This document shows positions 50,017 to 59,674 of a stretch of DNA of 64,000 bases, piece by piece (positions within the stretch are counted from its first letter, which is position 1; every line of letters begins with the position of its first letter). Source of the DNA: Comamonas flocculans (GTDB lineage Bacteria; Pseudomonadota; Gammaproteobacteria; Burkholderiales; Burkholderiaceae_C); the NCBI RefSeq assembly GCF_007954405.1, contig NZ_CP042344.1:1-64000 (forward strand), read 5' to 3'. Under the pieces are notes generated by a model. It did no database searches, was not told the origin of the DNA, and saw only the letters and a program-made list of their open reading frames with translations. The translations under genes were made by a program, and so were the position numbers.

Positions 50017-50289
50017 ATGAAATATTTCGCATGGCTGCTCAAGGCAGCCATTTTTTTTACCCTGTTCGCCTTCGCGCTGAACAACCAGCAGGACGTCACC
50101 GTGCATTTCTTCTTCGGCACGCAGTGGACCACCTCGCTGGTGCTGGTGGTGCTTGCGGCATTCACGCTCGGCGTGGCCGTGGGCGTGCTCGGCATGGTGC
50201 CGCACTGGTGGCGCCACCGCAGCGCCGTGCGCCAGCAGCGCAGCCAGGCCGTCCCCGCACCCACCGAGCCGAGCGTCGATGGAATTTGA
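50017..50289 (+). CDS. lapA: LapA-family inner-membrane protein
   Basis: The 90-residue protein has two membrane helices (about 5-22 and 42-66) around the short NNQQDVTVHFFFG segment typical of LapA (DUF1049, YciS). LapA works with LapB in control of lipopolysaccharide assembly. ATG 50017 follows TTGGGA and gives MKYFAWLLKAA; a longer start at 50002 adds only five residues. Its end overlaps lapB by 11 bases, showing coupling. Confidence 0.9.
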   Translation: MKYFAWLLKAAIFFTLFAFALNNQQDVTVHFFFGTQWTTSLVLVVLAAFTLGVAVGVLGMVPHWWRHRSAVRQQRSQAVPAPTEPSVDGI

Positions 50290-51442
50290 CTCAAGCTGGT
50301 TGCTACTAGGCCTGCCGCTGGCCTTCGTCCTGGGCTGGCTCGCATCGCGCCTGGACCTGCGCCAGTCGCGCGCCGACAGCAGGCGCGCTCCCAAGGCCTA
50401 CTTCAAGGGTCTGAACTACCTGCTCAATGAACAGCAAGACCAGGCCATAGACGCCTTCATCGAGGCGGTGCAGAACGACCCGGACACCACCGAGCTGCAC
50501 TTCGCCCTGGGCAACCTCTTTCGCCGCCGCGGCGAATACAACCGGGCCGTGCGCGTGCACGAGCATCTGCTCTCGCGCGACGACATCAGCCGCGGTGACC
50601 GCGAGCGCGCGCAGCACGGTCTGGCGCTGGACTACCTCAGGGCGGGCTTGCTGGACCGCGCGGAGGACGCGCTGCGACGCCTTGAAGGCACGCCGTTTGA
50701 AACCCAGGCCAGGCTGGCCCTGCTCATCATTTACGAGCGTTCGCACGACTGGCAGCAGGCCAGCGCCATAGCCCGGCGCATGCAGGACGCCCACCAGGGC
50801 GACTTCAGCGTGCGCCAGGCACACTATCTGTGCGAGCAGGCCGCCGGCCGCATCGCGCGCGCCGACCACGAAGCCGCTCTTGAGCTGCTCACCCAGGCCG
50901 TGGCGGTTGCGCCCAACGCACCGCGGGCGCGGCTGGAACTTGCGCGCCTGCAGTTGCAGCAAGGCGCGCCCACCACAGCCTTGGCAACGCTGCGCGAGCT
51001 TGCCAGCACCGCCCCTGCCGCCCTGCCGCTCGCGGCCACTCTGGTGGTGGAAGCCGCACAGGCCTGCGGCGAACAGCAGAGCGCGCGGGCGATGCTGCAG
51101 GCGCACTACCAGGCACAGGCATCACTCGATGTGCTCGACGCCATCATCGCGCTGTCTGTGGCAGATGCCGGCGGTGCCGGGCCTGCGCAGGCGCAGGACT
51201 GGTATGCCGACTACCTGGAGCGCGAGCCTTCGCTCGTGGTGGCGGGCAAGTGGCTCGCGCACGAAACGCTCAGCCACGAGGAGCGCCATCCGGCGATCCA
51301 GCGCGCGCTGGATCTGGCGGCCAAGCCCCTGCTGCGCTACCGCTGCGCAGCCTGCGGCTTCGAAGCCTTGCAGCATTTCTGGCAATGCCCGGGCTGCCAG
51401 AGCTGGGACAGCTATCCGCCGCGGCGCGTCGAAGAACTCTAG
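50279..51442 (+). CDS. lapB: lipopolysaccharide assembly protein LapB (YciM)
   Basis: The 387-residue protein has one N-terminal membrane helix (about 5-22), a run of tetratricopeptide repeats (about 45-330), and a C-terminal rubredoxin-like zinc site (YRCAACGFEALQHFWQCPGCQSW). In E. coli it brings LpxC to the FtsH protease and so limits lipid A synthesis. The start is set by the helix and by overlap with lapA. It is the last gene of ihfB-lapA-lapB. Confidence 0.94.
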   Translation: MEFDSSWLLLGLPLAFVLGWLASRLDLRQSRADSRRAPKAYFKGLNYLLNEQQDQAIDAFIEAVQNDPDTTELHFALGNLFRRRGEYNRAVRVHEHLLSRDDISRGDRERAQHGLALDYLRAGLLDRAEDALRRLEGTPFETQARLALLIIYERSHDWQQASAIARRMQDAHQGDFSVRQAHYLCEQAAGRIARADHEAALELLTQAVAVAPNAPRARLELARLQLQQGAPTTALATLRELASTAPAALPLAATLVVEAAQACGEQQSARAMLQAHYQAQASLDVLDAIIALSVADAGGAGPAQAQDWYADYLEREPSLVVAGKWLAHETLSHEERHPAIQRALDLAAKPLLRYRCAACGFEALQHFWQCPGCQSWDSYPPRRVEEL

Positions 51443-51482
51443 CGCAGCCCTTCCAGTACCGCCCTCCTAGAATCCGGCACCA

Positions 51483-54410
51483 ATGTCTTTGTGGCTCCTG
51501 CTCGTTCTGCCGTTTGCCGCCAGCGTGCTGGCGGCGCTGCTGCCGGCGAATGCACGCAACCTGGAATCCACCCTGGCCGCGGTCGTGGCGCTGTGGTGCA
51601 CGCTGCAAAGCGCCCTGCTGTTCCCCGAAATTGCCGCCGGCCAGGTGCTGCAGGCCGAGCTCGTCTGGATGCCGCAGCTGGGCCTGAACCCGAGCGTGCG
51701 GCTGGACGGCTTCGCCTGGATGTTCTGCATGCTGGTCTTCGGCATAGGCACGCTGGTCGTGCTCTATGCGCGCTACTACATGTCGCCCTCGGACCCGGTG
51801 CCACGCTTCTTTTCCTTTCTGCTTGCCTTCATGGGTGCGATGGCAGGCGTGGTGGTGTCGGGCAACACCATACAACTGGCTTTTTTCTGGGAGCTGACCA
51901 GCCTGTTTTCGTTTCTGCTGATTGGCTACTGGCACCACCGGCGCGACGCGCGGCGCGGCGCGCGCATGGCGCTCACCGTGACGGCGGCAGGGGGGCTGGC
52001 GCTGCTGGGCGCCATGTTGATGCTGGGCCACATTGTCGGCAGCTATTCGCTCGACGCGACGCTCGCAGCCGGCGAGCAGGTCCGCACGCATGCGCTGTAT
52101 CCGGCGGTCCTCGCACTGGTGCTGCTGGCCGCCTTCACCAAAAGCGCGCAATTTCCCTTCCACTTCTGGCTGCCCAACGCGATGGCCGCGCCGACGCCGG
52201 TGTCCAGCTACCTGCATTCGGCGACCATGGTCAAGGCGGGCGTGTTCCTGCTGGCGCGCCTGTGGCCAGTGCTCGGGGGTACCGAGCCATGGTTGTGGTG
52301 GGTCGGCGGCATAGGCGTTGCCACGCTGCTGCTGGGCGGCTTCATCGCCATGTTCCAGCGTGACCTCAAGGGCGTGCTCGCCTATTCGACCATCTCCCAT
52401 CTGGGCCTGATCACCCTGCTGCTCGGGCTGAACAGCGAACTGGCCACGGTGGCGGCGGTGTTTCACATCATGAACCACGCCACCTTCAAGGCTTCGCTGT
52501 TCATGGCGGCCGGCATCGTCGACCATGAAAGCGGTACACGGGACATGCAGCGGCTCTCGGGGCTGCGCCATGCCATGCCGATCACCGCCACGCTGGCGAC
52601 GGTGGCGAGCGCCGCCATGGCCGGGGTCCCTCTGCTCAACGGTTTCCTGTCCAAGGAGATGTTTTTTTCGGAGACGGTGTTTCTCGACGCCTCGCCGCTG
52701 GTGGCAATTTCGCTGCCGGTGGCGGCCACCGTCGCGGGCATGTTCAGTGTCGCCTATTCACTGCGCCTGACGGTCTCGGTGTTCTTCGGCCCTCTTGCCA
52801 GCGACCTGCCACGACAGCCTCACGAGCCCCGGCGCTGGATGCGCGTGCCGGTGGAACTGCTGGTCGCCATCTGCCTGCTGGTCGGCATGTTTCCGCAATG
52901 GGCCATAGGGCCAATACTCGCCACCGCCGCACAGCCCGTCGTCGGCGGGCACCTGCCCGCCTACAGCCTTTCGCTCTGGCACGGCCCGAACGCGGCGCTG
53001 ACCATGAGCGCGATAGCCATGGCCGGCGGCATCTTTCTCTACTGGGGCCTGCTGCGCAGCCACACGCAGCGCCACACCCGCCTCTGGCAGGATCGTCTCG
53101 ACGCGAGCCGGGTCTTCCACGCCCTGTTGACACTGGCTACCCACGGGGCACGCAGCGCCCGGCGGATGCTGAGCACCCGGCGCCTGCAATGGCAGATGCG
53201 CTGGCTGGTAGTCACGTCTTTCCTGGCCGCAGCCCTTCCGCTGTGGTCCGCGCGCACGCACTGGGGTGAGCGGGCGCTGCTGCCGCCCTCATTCACGCTC
53301 ACCGTGCTGTGGCTGGTGGGCGGCGCCTGCGCGATCGCCGCGGCATGGCAGGCCAAGTTCCACCGCCTGGCGGCACTGATCCTGGTCGGCGGCACGGGCT
53401 TGTGCGTGAGCCTGACCTTCCTGTGGTTTTCCGCGCCGGATTTGGCGCTCACCCAGTTTGCGGTGGAATTCGTCACCACCGTGCTGATACTGCTGGGCCT
53501 GCGCTGGCTGCCGCGGCGCGACGAAACCCTGCGCGCGGCGCGCGCCGAACAACTGCGCACGCGCGCACGGCGCGTGAGCGACGGCTTCATCGCCAGCATC
53601 TGCGGGCTGGGCATGGCGTGGCTTGCCTATGCGCTGATGAGCCGTGATTTCACCCACGGCACGGCGACCTATTTTCTGGAGCAGGCCCTGCCCCAGGGCG
53701 GGGGCAGCAACGTGGTCAACGTGATGCTGGTGGACTTTCGCGGTTTTGACACTTTCGGCGAAATCGTCGTGCTTGGCATCGTCGCCTGCACCGTGTATGC
53801 GCTGCTGCGCCGCTTCCGGCCCGCGCGCGAGACCATGGACCTGCCGCCCCAGCAGCGGCTGCTGCCGGCCGACCTGCAGACCGATCTGCTCAATCCGCGC
53901 CATGCCAGCGACACCGCCGTCGGCTATCTGATGGTGCCGGCGGTACTGGCGCGCCTGCTGCTGCCGTTTTCGGCGCTGATCGCCGTCCATCTCTTCCTGC
54001 GCGGCCACGACCAACCGGGCGGAGGCTTCGTTGCCGGCCTGGTGCTCTCGCTGGGCCTGATCGTGCAGTACCTGGTGTCCGGCGCGGCGTGGGTCGAGGC
54101 CCATGTACGCGTCCTGCCCGAGCGCTGGATGGCGGCGGGCCTGCTGTGCGCATTGTTCACCGGCCTCGGCGCCCTCTACTTCGGCTACCCCTTTCTCACC
54201 AGCCACATGCTGCAGTTGCAGCTGCCGTGGCTGGGCGAACTGCACCTGGCGAGCGCGCTGTTCTTCGACATCGGCGTGGCCCTGCTGGTGGTAGGCGCGA
54301 CGCTGCTGATACTGACGGCCATCGCCCACCAGTCGGTGCGCAGCCACCGCTTCCATGCCCATTTGCTGGCCGAGCGACAGCCTGCCGCAGCGCAAGGAGG
54401 ACAGGGCTGA
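51483..54410 (+). CDS. mrpA: Mrp antiporter subunit A fused to subunit B
   Basis: This 975-residue membrane protein is the largest Mrp/Pha subunit. The first part is the NuoL-like proton channel with Glu137 ([15 protein letters not shown]), Lys220 ([12 protein letters not shown]) and Lys251 ([10 protein letters not shown]). The middle has the MrpA C-terminal helices. The end (about 810-960) is an MrpB domain ([20 protein letters not shown]). This A+B fusion is known from group 2 Mrp/Pha operons. The complex exchanges sodium or potassium for protons. TAGAAT lies 10 bases before the ATG, so a leaderless start is possible. Confidence 0.95.
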   Translation: MSLWLLLVLPFAASVLAALLPANARNLESTLAAVVALWCTLQSALLFPEIAAGQVLQAELVWMPQLGLNPSVRLDGFAWMFCMLVFGIGTLVVLYARYYMSPSDPVPRFFSFLLAFMGAMAGVVVSGNTIQLAFFWELTSLFSFLLIGYWHHRRDARRGARMALTVTAAGGLALLGAMLMLGHIVGSYSLDATLAAGEQVRTHALYPAVLALVLLAAFTKSAQFPFHFWLPNAMAAPTPVSSYLHSATMVKAGVFLLARLWPVLGGTEPWLWWVGGIGVATLLLGGFIAMFQRDLKGVLAYSTISHLGLITLLLGLNSELATVAAVFHIMNHATFKASLFMAAGIVDHESGTRDMQRLSGLRHAMPITATLATVASAAMAGVPLLNGFLSKEMFFSETVFLDASPLVAISLPVAATVAGMFSVAYSLRLTVSVFFGPLASDLPRQPHEPRRWMRVPVELLVAICLLVGMFPQWAIGPILATAAQPVVGGHLPAYSLSLWHGPNAALTMSAIAMAGGIFLYWGLLRSHTQRHTRLWQDRLDASRVFHALLTLATHGARSARRMLSTRRLQWQMRWLVVTSFLAAALPLWSARTHWGERALLPPSFTLTVLWLVGGACAIAAAWQAKFHRLAALILVGGTGLCVSLTFLWFSAPDLALTQFAVEFVTTVLILLGLRWLPRRDETLRAARAEQLRTRARRVSDGFIASICGLGMAWLAYALMSRDFTHGTATYFLEQALPQGGGSNVVNVMLVDFRGFDTFGEIVVLGIVACTVYALLRRFRPARETMDLPPQQRLLPADLQTDLLNPRHASDTAVGYLMVPAVLARLLLPFSALIAVHLFLRGHDQPGGGFVAGLVLSLGLIVQYLVSGAAWVEAHVRVLPERWMAAGLLCALFTGLGALYFGYPFLTSHMLQLQLPWLGELHLASALFFDIGVALLVVGATLLILTAIAHQSVRSHRFHAHLLAERQPAAAQGGQG

Positions 54411-54781
54411 TGGAAGTGGTACTGGCGCTGGCCATAGGGGTGCTTGCCGGCTGCGGCGTCTGGCTGACGCTGCGTCCGCGCACCTTCCAGGTCATCATGG
54501 GGCTGACGCTGCTGTCTTATGCGGTCAACCTGTTCATCTTCGCATCGGCGCGCCTGGGGCTGGTGGTCAACAAGGCGCCGGTGCTCGACCCGGCCAAGCC
54601 GCTGGACCTGCTGCACTACGCCGATCCGCTGCCCCAGGCCTTGGTGCTCACTGCCATCGTCATCGGCTTCGCCATGACGGCACTGTTCCTGGTGGTGCTG
54701 CTGGCGCTGCGCGGCATGAGCGGGACCGACCATGTCGATGGCGCCGAACCCGAACGGCGCCGGGGTGGTACCAGGCGATGA
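54410..54781 (+). CDS. mrpC: Mrp antiporter subunit C
   Basis: The 123-residue NuoK-like protein has three membrane helices: VLALAIGVLAGCGVWLTL, FQVIMGLTLLSYAVNLFIF and LVLTAIVIGFAMTALFLVV. Its start overlaps the mrpA stop (TGATG) and its stop overlaps mrpD (ATGA). It packs against subunit D in the complex. The charged tail after LLALRGMSG is a little longer than in many MrpC. Confidence 0.94.
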   Translation: MEVVLALAIGVLAGCGVWLTLRPRTFQVIMGLTLLSYAVNLFIFASARLGLVVNKAPVLDPAKPLDLLHYADPLPQALVLTAIVIGFAMTALFLVVLLALRGMSGTDHVDGAEPERRRGGTRR

Positions 54782-56433
54782 ACCCCGCCCTGCAAGCCAT
54801 CGCGGCGCTGATGCCGCACCTGATACTGGTGCCCATCGCCCTGCCCCTGTTTACTGCAGCCCTGTTGCTCGTGCTGCGCGAGGAGCGCGAGCGGCTCAAG
54901 CTGGCGATCAATCTGGGCTCGACCATGCTGGGGTTTCTGGTTTCTGTGGCCCTGCTGGCATGGACGGCGGGCGCAGAGACCCAGACCGTCGGCGTCTACC
55001 TGCCGGGGAACTGGCCGGCGCCGTTTGGCATCACGCTGGCGCTGGACCGGCTGGCGGCGCTGATGCTGCTCACGGCCAATACGGTGGCGCTCGCGTCCAT
55101 CCTTTTTGCCAGTGCACGCTGGCACCGTGCCGGCGTGCTCTACCACACGCTGTTCCAGTTCCAGCTCATGGGGCTGGCGGGCGCCTTCCTGACGGCAGAC
55201 CTGTTCAACCTGTTCGTGTTCTTCGAGATCCTGCTGGCCGCCTCCTACGGGCTGCTGCTGCATGGGTCGGGGCAGGCGCGGGTGCAATCGGGGCTGCATT
55301 ACATCGCCATCAACCTGGCTGCATCGACTCTGTTTCTCATTGGCGCCGCACTGCTCTACGGCATCACCGGAACGCTCAACATGGCCGACATTGCCCGCGC
55401 CATGAGCGACGTGCCACAGGCGCACCGCGGCTTGCTCAATGCCGGGGCAGCGACGCTGGCCATGGCCTTTCTGATCAAGGCGGGGGTGTGGCCGCTGAAC
55501 TTCTGGCTGGTGCCGGCTTACGCCGCCGCGGCCGCGCCCGTGGGCGCGCTCTTCGCGGTGCTCACCAAGGTGGGCGTGTACGCCCTGCTCAGGCTCTGGC
55601 CGCTGTGGTTCGGCGAGGCCGCAGGCTTGTCCGGGCAGTGGGGCGGCGCCTATCTGTACGGCGCCGGCATGGCCACCATGGCCTTCGGGGCTCTGGGCAT
55701 GCTGGCTTCGCAGCGCCTGAATTACCTCGCCGGCCATGCGGCCATACTGTCCTCGGGCACGCTGCTGGCGGCCATGGGCCTGGGACAGGCAGACGTGACG
55801 AGCGGGCTGATTTACTACCTGCCAGGCTCCACCCTGGCTGGCGCCAGCCTGTTCCTGCTGTCCGACCTGATCAAGCGCTGGCGCAACGATGGCGCCAGCA
55901 TCGCACCCTACGAGCGCGACGATACGCCCTTCCTCACGCCCGAACTGCTGCCCAGCGAGACCTTCAATCTCGACGATGAGCAGCAGATCCTGGTGGGCCG
56001 TGTGATCCAGGCGGCCACCGCTTTCCTGGGCCTTGCTTTCCTGCTGATCACGCTGGTGATCACGGGCCTGCCGCCGCTGTCGGGCTTCATCGGCAAGTTC
56101 GCCATGCTGACGGCCGCACTCGGGAGTGCTGCGGCGACACCCAAGGCCTGGTGGCTGCTGGCGCTGATGCTCCTCACCGGCTTCATGGCCCTGCTCGCGA
56201 TGACGCGCGTGGGCATACGCCATTTCTGGGCCGCCCACGACCGTCGGGCGCCACAGCTGCGCATGCTCGAAGGGCTGCCGATCGCCGGGCTGCTGGCGGC
56301 CTGCGTCGCGCTGGTGGTGCAAGCCGCTGCAGTCATGCACTACACCAGCCAGGCCGCGCGCGCGCTGCATGCGCCCGTGCAGTACATCGAAGAAATTCTT
56401 GCGACCCCGCCGCGGGAGGCGCCCGGGCGATGA
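54778..56433 (+). CDS. mrpD: Mrp antiporter subunit D
   Basis: The 551-residue NuoM/N-like channel subunit has about 14 helices. Key charged sites are visible in LFVFFEILLAASYGLLL (Glu) and AFLIKAGVWPLNFW (Lys). With subunit A it forms the proton-moving core. A soluble loop of about 40 residues (RWRNDGASIAPYERDD and on) precedes the last helices. It starts inside the mrpC stop and ends overlapping mrpE by 4 bases. Confidence 0.95.
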   Translation: MNPALQAIAALMPHLILVPIALPLFTAALLLVLREERERLKLAINLGSTMLGFLVSVALLAWTAGAETQTVGVYLPGNWPAPFGITLALDRLAALMLLTANTVALASILFASARWHRAGVLYHTLFQFQLMGLAGAFLTADLFNLFVFFEILLAASYGLLLHGSGQARVQSGLHYIAINLAASTLFLIGAALLYGITGTLNMADIARAMSDVPQAHRGLLNAGAATLAMAFLIKAGVWPLNFWLVPAYAAAAAPVGALFAVLTKVGVYALLRLWPLWFGEAAGLSGQWGGAYLYGAGMATMAFGALGMLASQRLNYLAGHAAILSSGTLLAAMGLGQADVTSGLIYYLPGSTLAGASLFLLSDLIKRWRNDGASIAPYERDDTPFLTPELLPSETFNLDDEQQILVGRVIQAATAFLGLAFLLITLVITGLPPLSGFIGKFAMLTAALGSAAATPKAWWLLALMLLTGFMALLAMTRVGIRHFWAAHDRRAPQLRMLEGLPIAGLLAACVALVVQAAAVMHYTSQAARALHAPVQYIEEILATPPREAPGR

Positions 56434-56921
56434 AGCGGCTGTTGCCTGCTCCCCTCGTGAGCGTCGGCCTGGCACTCGCCTGGTGGTTGCTCAATCCCGA
56501 TGGCGGTCGCGGCCAGCTCGTGCTGGCGCTGCTGCTCGCGATCGGACTGCCGCTGCTGCTGCAGGGACTGCGGCCGCAGCGGGTGCGCGTGCGCCATCCG
56601 CTGACGGTGCTGCGGCTGTGCCTCAGGGTGATGCTGGACACCACGCGCTCGAACATCGCGGTGCTGCGCTACCTGCTGCAGCCCTCGCGGCGCCCGCATC
56701 CGGCGGGCTTCGTGCATATTCCTCTGCAGGTGCGCGACCCGAATGCGCTGGCGGTGCTGGCGATGATCGTCTGCATCACCCCGGGCACGGTGTGGGCGGA
56801 GTTGTCGCTGGACCGCTCGCTGCTGATGCTGCACGTGCTCGAGGTGGCAGACGCCCAGGCCGTCGCTGCCCATGTGCAGCGCTGCTACGAAGCCCCGCTG
56901 ATGGAGATTTTCGAGTCATGA
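56430..56921 (+). CDS. mrpE: Mrp antiporter subunit E
   Basis: The 163-residue protein has two N-terminal helices and a cytoplasmic part with PAGFVHIPLQVRDPNALAVL and CITPGTVWAELS, the MrpE signature. The C-terminal part (MLHVLEVADAQAVAAHV) is soluble. It is needed for assembly of the antiporter in studied systems. ATGA overlaps at both ends show tight coupling with mrpD and mrpF. Confidence 0.94.
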   Translation: MKRLLPAPLVSVGLALAWWLLNPDGGRGQLVLALLLAIGLPLLLQGLRPQRVRVRHPLTVLRLCLRVMLDTTRSNIAVLRYLLQPSRRPHPAGFVHIPLQVRDPNALAVLAMIVCITPGTVWAELSLDRSLLMLHVLEVADAQAVAAHVQRCYEAPLMEIFES

Positions 56922-57199
56922 ACGCAAACATTCTGCCCTGGGCATTGCCGCTGGCCATGGGCATGCTGGCACTGGCCATGGCGCTGTGCCTGATGCGCAT
57001 ACTGCGCAGACCCACGGCGCAGGACCGCATCCTGGCGCTGGACGCGATGTACCTCAACGCCATGCTGCTGGTGCTGGTGCTGTGCATCTACTGGGGCAGT
57101 ACGGTGTACTTCGAGGCGGCCCTGCTCATCGCGGTGCTGGGCTTTGCCGCGAGCACGGCGCTGGCCAAATTCCTGCTGCGCGGCGAGGTCATCGAATGA
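56918..57199 (+). CDS. mrpF: Mrp antiporter subunit F
   Basis: The 93-residue protein has three helices and the short polar loop RILRRPTAQDRILALDAM typical of MrpF, which includes a conserved aspartate. It belongs to the small-subunit group E-F-G of the antiporter. Both ends overlap neighbours by 4 bases. Confidence 0.93.
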   Translation: MNANILPWALPLAMGMLALAMALCLMRILRRPTAQDRILALDAMYLNAMLLVLVLCIYWGSTVYFEAALLIAVLGFAASTALAKFLLRGEVIE

Positions 57200-57597
57200 G
57201 CGCGATGCCGCTGTGGCTGGACCTGCTGGTCTCGCTGCTGGTCGTGGCGGGCGCGGCCATCGCCCTGATCGCGTCCATGGGCCTGCTCACGCTGCCCAGC
57301 TTCTTCACCCGCACCCACCCGCCAGCCATGATTGCCACGCTGGCGTGCTGGTGCATCCTGCACGCCGCATTTGCCTACTTCTGGTGGGCCACAGGCAGTG
57401 CACCGCTGCGGCTGTATCTGATTGCATTCTTCGTCGCCATCACGGTGCCGATCACCAGTGTCTTCCTGCTGCGCGCGGCGCTGTTCCGCGCACGCCGCGC
57501 CGGAGCCGACGTGCCGCCGAATCTGAGCGGCCATGCGCGCGCACTGCCGCCGCAGGCCGGCGCGTCAGGTCAAGAGCAGCACGCGGCGCGCGACTGA
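57196..57597 (+). CDS. mrpG: Mrp antiporter subunit G
   Basis: The 133-residue protein has three helices and the MrpG motif MGLLTLPSFFTRTHPPAMI. The 40-residue hydrophilic tail (after LFRARRAGADV) is longer than in many MrpG and looks disordered. It ends the mrpA-mrpG operon. The 28-base gap to convergent nsrR holds no terminator that I can see. Confidence 0.93.
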   Translation: MSAMPLWLDLLVSLLVVAGAAIALIASMGLLTLPSFFTRTHPPAMIATLACWCILHAAFAYFWWATGSAPLRLYLIAFFVAITVPITSVFLLRAALFRARRAGADVPPNLSGHARALPPQAGASGQEQHAARD

Positions 57598-57625
57598 GGG
57601 CGCCGAGCGTGGCCCCGGTCGAGAG

Positions 57626-58093
57626 TCACGACAACATGGGCACACCCGGAATGGGCGTGCGGCGCGCACGCGTCACGCTGCTGGCGCGCATCGGCGCCAG
57701 ATCGGCAAGCGTCACCTCGTCGAGCACCGCCAGATAGCTGCGCGTGGCGCGCTCGAGCACACCTCTGAGGTTGCAGTTGTTGCTAATGCGGCAACTGCTG
57801 TGGTCGCGGCTGAAGCATTCGACCATGTCGAAGCCGGTTTCGGTGGCGCGCACGACGAAGCCGACGGAGATGTCCGCAGGCGGGCGCATCAGCCGCATGC
57901 CGCCGCCGCGCCCGCGCGTGGTGTCCAGCACGCCGATGGCCGCCAGCTGGCGCACGATCTTGGTCAGATGGCTGCGCGAGATGTCGTGCGCCTGCGCGAT
58001 TTCGCTGATGGTGACCGGCTTTTCACGGTCCTCGAAGGCTGCGCAATACATGAGCACGCGCAGCGCGTAGTCGGTCCACTGGGTCAGATGCAT
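57626..58093 (-). CDS. nsrR: nitric-oxide-sensing regulator NsrR (Rrf2 family)
   Basis: The 155-residue regulator opens MHLTQWTDYALRVLMYCA and has the wing RGRGGGMRL. Cys93, Cys101 and Cys107 (ECF, SSCRISNNCNL) fit the cluster ligands of NsrR, and LDEVTLADL matches its dimer helix. NsrR releases DNA when nitric oxide attacks its Fe-S cluster, turning on detoxification genes. No hmp or nor gene is next to it. A GAGATGCATTT half-site lies about 30 bases upstream of the start, suggesting autoregulation. The start at 58093 is set by the family N-terminus. Confidence 0.88.
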   Translation of the reverse strand: MHLTQWTDYALRVLMYCAAFEDREKPVTISEIAQAHDISRSHLTKIVRQLAAIGVLDTTRGRGGGMRLMRPPADISVGFVVRATETGFDMVECFSRDHSSCRISNNCNLRGVLERATRSYLAVLDEVTLADLAPMRASSVTRARRTPIPGVPMLS

Positions 58094-58121
58094 GCACTCG
58101 TCCGCACATAAAGTGTCATTT

Positions 58122-58132
58122 GAGATGCATTT
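58122..58132 (+). promoter_or_regulatory. possible NsrR half-site
   Basis: GAGATGCATTT matches the 11-base NsrR half-site (AAGATGCATTT) in 10 of 11 positions and lies 29 bases before the nsrR start. The second half of the full palindrome is weak. E. coli NsrR is known to use single half-sites in some promoters. Confidence 0.5.
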
Positions 58133-58167
58133 TATCGACTGCGCCCGTCTGCCCGGGCGCTGTCCTG

Positions 58168-58380
58168 TCAATAGTGCGGTGGAATCTCATCGTGCGGGTC
58201 GGGCTGCTGCGCCGGCGCCGCGCCGTCGCGCAACTGCTGGCGCAGGTGCGCCAGCTGCTGGCGCAGCCGCTCGATTTCCTGCGCCTGGCGGTAGACGCTC
58301 AGATTCAGCTGCTCGAGCAGGTCCTCGGCCCACACGGCCTTGAGCTCCAGGGCCTGCAGCCGGTCTTGCTCCCTGGACAT
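58168..58380 (-). CDS. slyX: SlyX-family coiled-coil protein
   Basis: The 70-residue protein is mostly one charged helix (ALELKAVWAEDLLEQLNLSV, then RQAQEIERLRQQLAHLRQQL) and ends with the SlyX mark PPHY. Its function is not known in any species that I can name. It starts 7 bases after the aminotransferase stop, so it is cotranscribed with it. Confidence 0.9.
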   Translation of the reverse strand: MSREQDRLQALELKAVWAEDLLEQLNLSVYRQAQEIERLRQQLAHLRQQLRDGAAPAQQPDPHDEIPPHY

Positions 58381-58387
58381 GGCGCGC

Positions 58388-59590
58388 TCAGGCGTCCAGC
58401 GCACGGCCCAGGCGCGCGACGCCTTCGCGGATCCTTGCCTCATCGGCGGTGGCAAACGACAGCCGCAGCGTCGCCGGATCCGGATGGGCGCAGTAGAAAG
58501 GCGCGCCGGGCACGAAGGCCACGCCCTGCTCGATCGCCTTGCGGGCAAACGCACTGCCGTCGGCCAGCTTGCCGCCGGCACCGGTCAGGCGTGCCCAGAT
58601 GAACAGGCCGCCATGCGGCTGCACGAAGTCGATGGCCCCGCCCAGCTCCGCGCGCAGGGCCTCGCCCATGGTGCGGGCGCGCTGCGCATAAACAGCGCGC
58701 ACGCGCTCCAGCGTCGCCGGCATGCGCCCGGCCCTGAGGTATTGCGCGGCCGTCGCCTGCGCAAAGGTGCTGGTGTGCGCATCGCTGAACTGTTTGCACA
58801 TCGTGGCCTTGGCCAGCAGCGCGGGCGGGGCAATCATCCAGCCCACGCGCAGGCCCGGCGAGAGCACCTTGCTCAAGGAGCCGCAATGCACCAGCAATTC
58901 GCGGCTGCCCGGCACCTGGGCCGACAGCGCCAGCAGGCTCGCGGGCGGCGGGGCGTCAAAGTACAGCGCGCCGTAGGGGTCGTCCTCGACGATCAGCGTC
59001 TGGTGCTCGACCGCAAGCTCCAGGATGCGCTTGCGCCGCTGCAGGCTCAGCGTCGCGCCACTGGGGTTGCCGAAGGTCGGAATCAGGTAGACGAGGCGCG
59101 GCCGGTGTTCGGCAATCAGTTGCTCCAGGCGATCGACCTGCACGCCGTCGGCGTCGATGGGAGCGCTGACAAGCTCGGCGCCGTAAAGGCGAAAGCACTG
59201 GATGGTTGCAAGAAAAGTGGGGCCTTCGACGATCACCTTGTCGCCTGGATCGATCAGCGTCTTGCCCACCAGGTCCAGCGCCTGCTGGCTGCCGGTGGTG
59301 ACGATCAGGTCTTCGGGCTGGATGCCCTGTGCACCCCGCAGCGCCATGTAGCCGGCCAGCTGTTCGCGCAGCGCCGGGTAGCCCTCGGTGGCGCCATACT
59401 GCAGGGCGCTGCCGGGCTCCTCGCTCAGCGCCCGCTGCGTGGCTTCGCGGATGCCTTCAACGTCGAACATCGCACTGTCCGGAAAGCCGCCGGCAAAGCT
59501 GATGATGCCGGGCTTGCCCAGCAGCTTGAAGAGTTCGCGGATGGCGGAGGTTTCCACCTGGTCGAGGCGGCTGGCGAAGGAAATCGGCAT
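58388..59590 (-). CDS. PLP-dependent aminotransferase (2-aminoadipate/MocR-type fold)
   Basis: The 400-residue class I/II aminotransferase opens with FASRLDQVETSAIREL. It has IISFAGGFPDSAMF, YGATEGYPALREQLA, YLIPTFGNPSGATLS, the aspartate in IVEDDPYGALYF, and the PLP lysine in CGSLSKVLSPGLRVGWM. These match the LysN/2-aminoadipate and valine-pyruvate-like group, often loosely named in databases. No helix-turn-helix domain is attached, so it is an enzyme and not a MocR regulator. It leads a two-gene unit with slyX and is divergent from nth. Confidence 0.9.
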   Translation of the reverse strand: MPISFASRLDQVETSAIRELFKLLGKPGIISFAGGFPDSAMFDVEGIREATQRALSEEPGSALQYGATEGYPALREQLAGYMALRGAQGIQPEDLIVTTGSQQALDLVGKTLIDPGDKVIVEGPTFLATIQCFRLYGAELVSAPIDADGVQVDRLEQLIAEHRPRLVYLIPTFGNPSGATLSLQRRKRILELAVEHQTLIVEDDPYGALYFDAPPPASLLALSAQVPGSRELLVHCGSLSKVLSPGLRVGWMIAPPALLAKATMCKQFSDAHTSTFAQATAAQYLRAGRMPATLERVRAVYAQRARTMGEALRAELGGAIDFVQPHGGLFIWARLTGAGGKLADGSAFARKAIEQGVAFVPGAPFYCAHPDPATLRLSFATADEARIREGVARLGRALDA

Positions 59591-59674
59591 CAAGGTGTCT
59601 CGTGGTTGTTGGAACAAGAAAACGGCGATTGTCGCCAATCGCGCGCCGGGCCGTGCGCGGCGACAATCGCGGCC

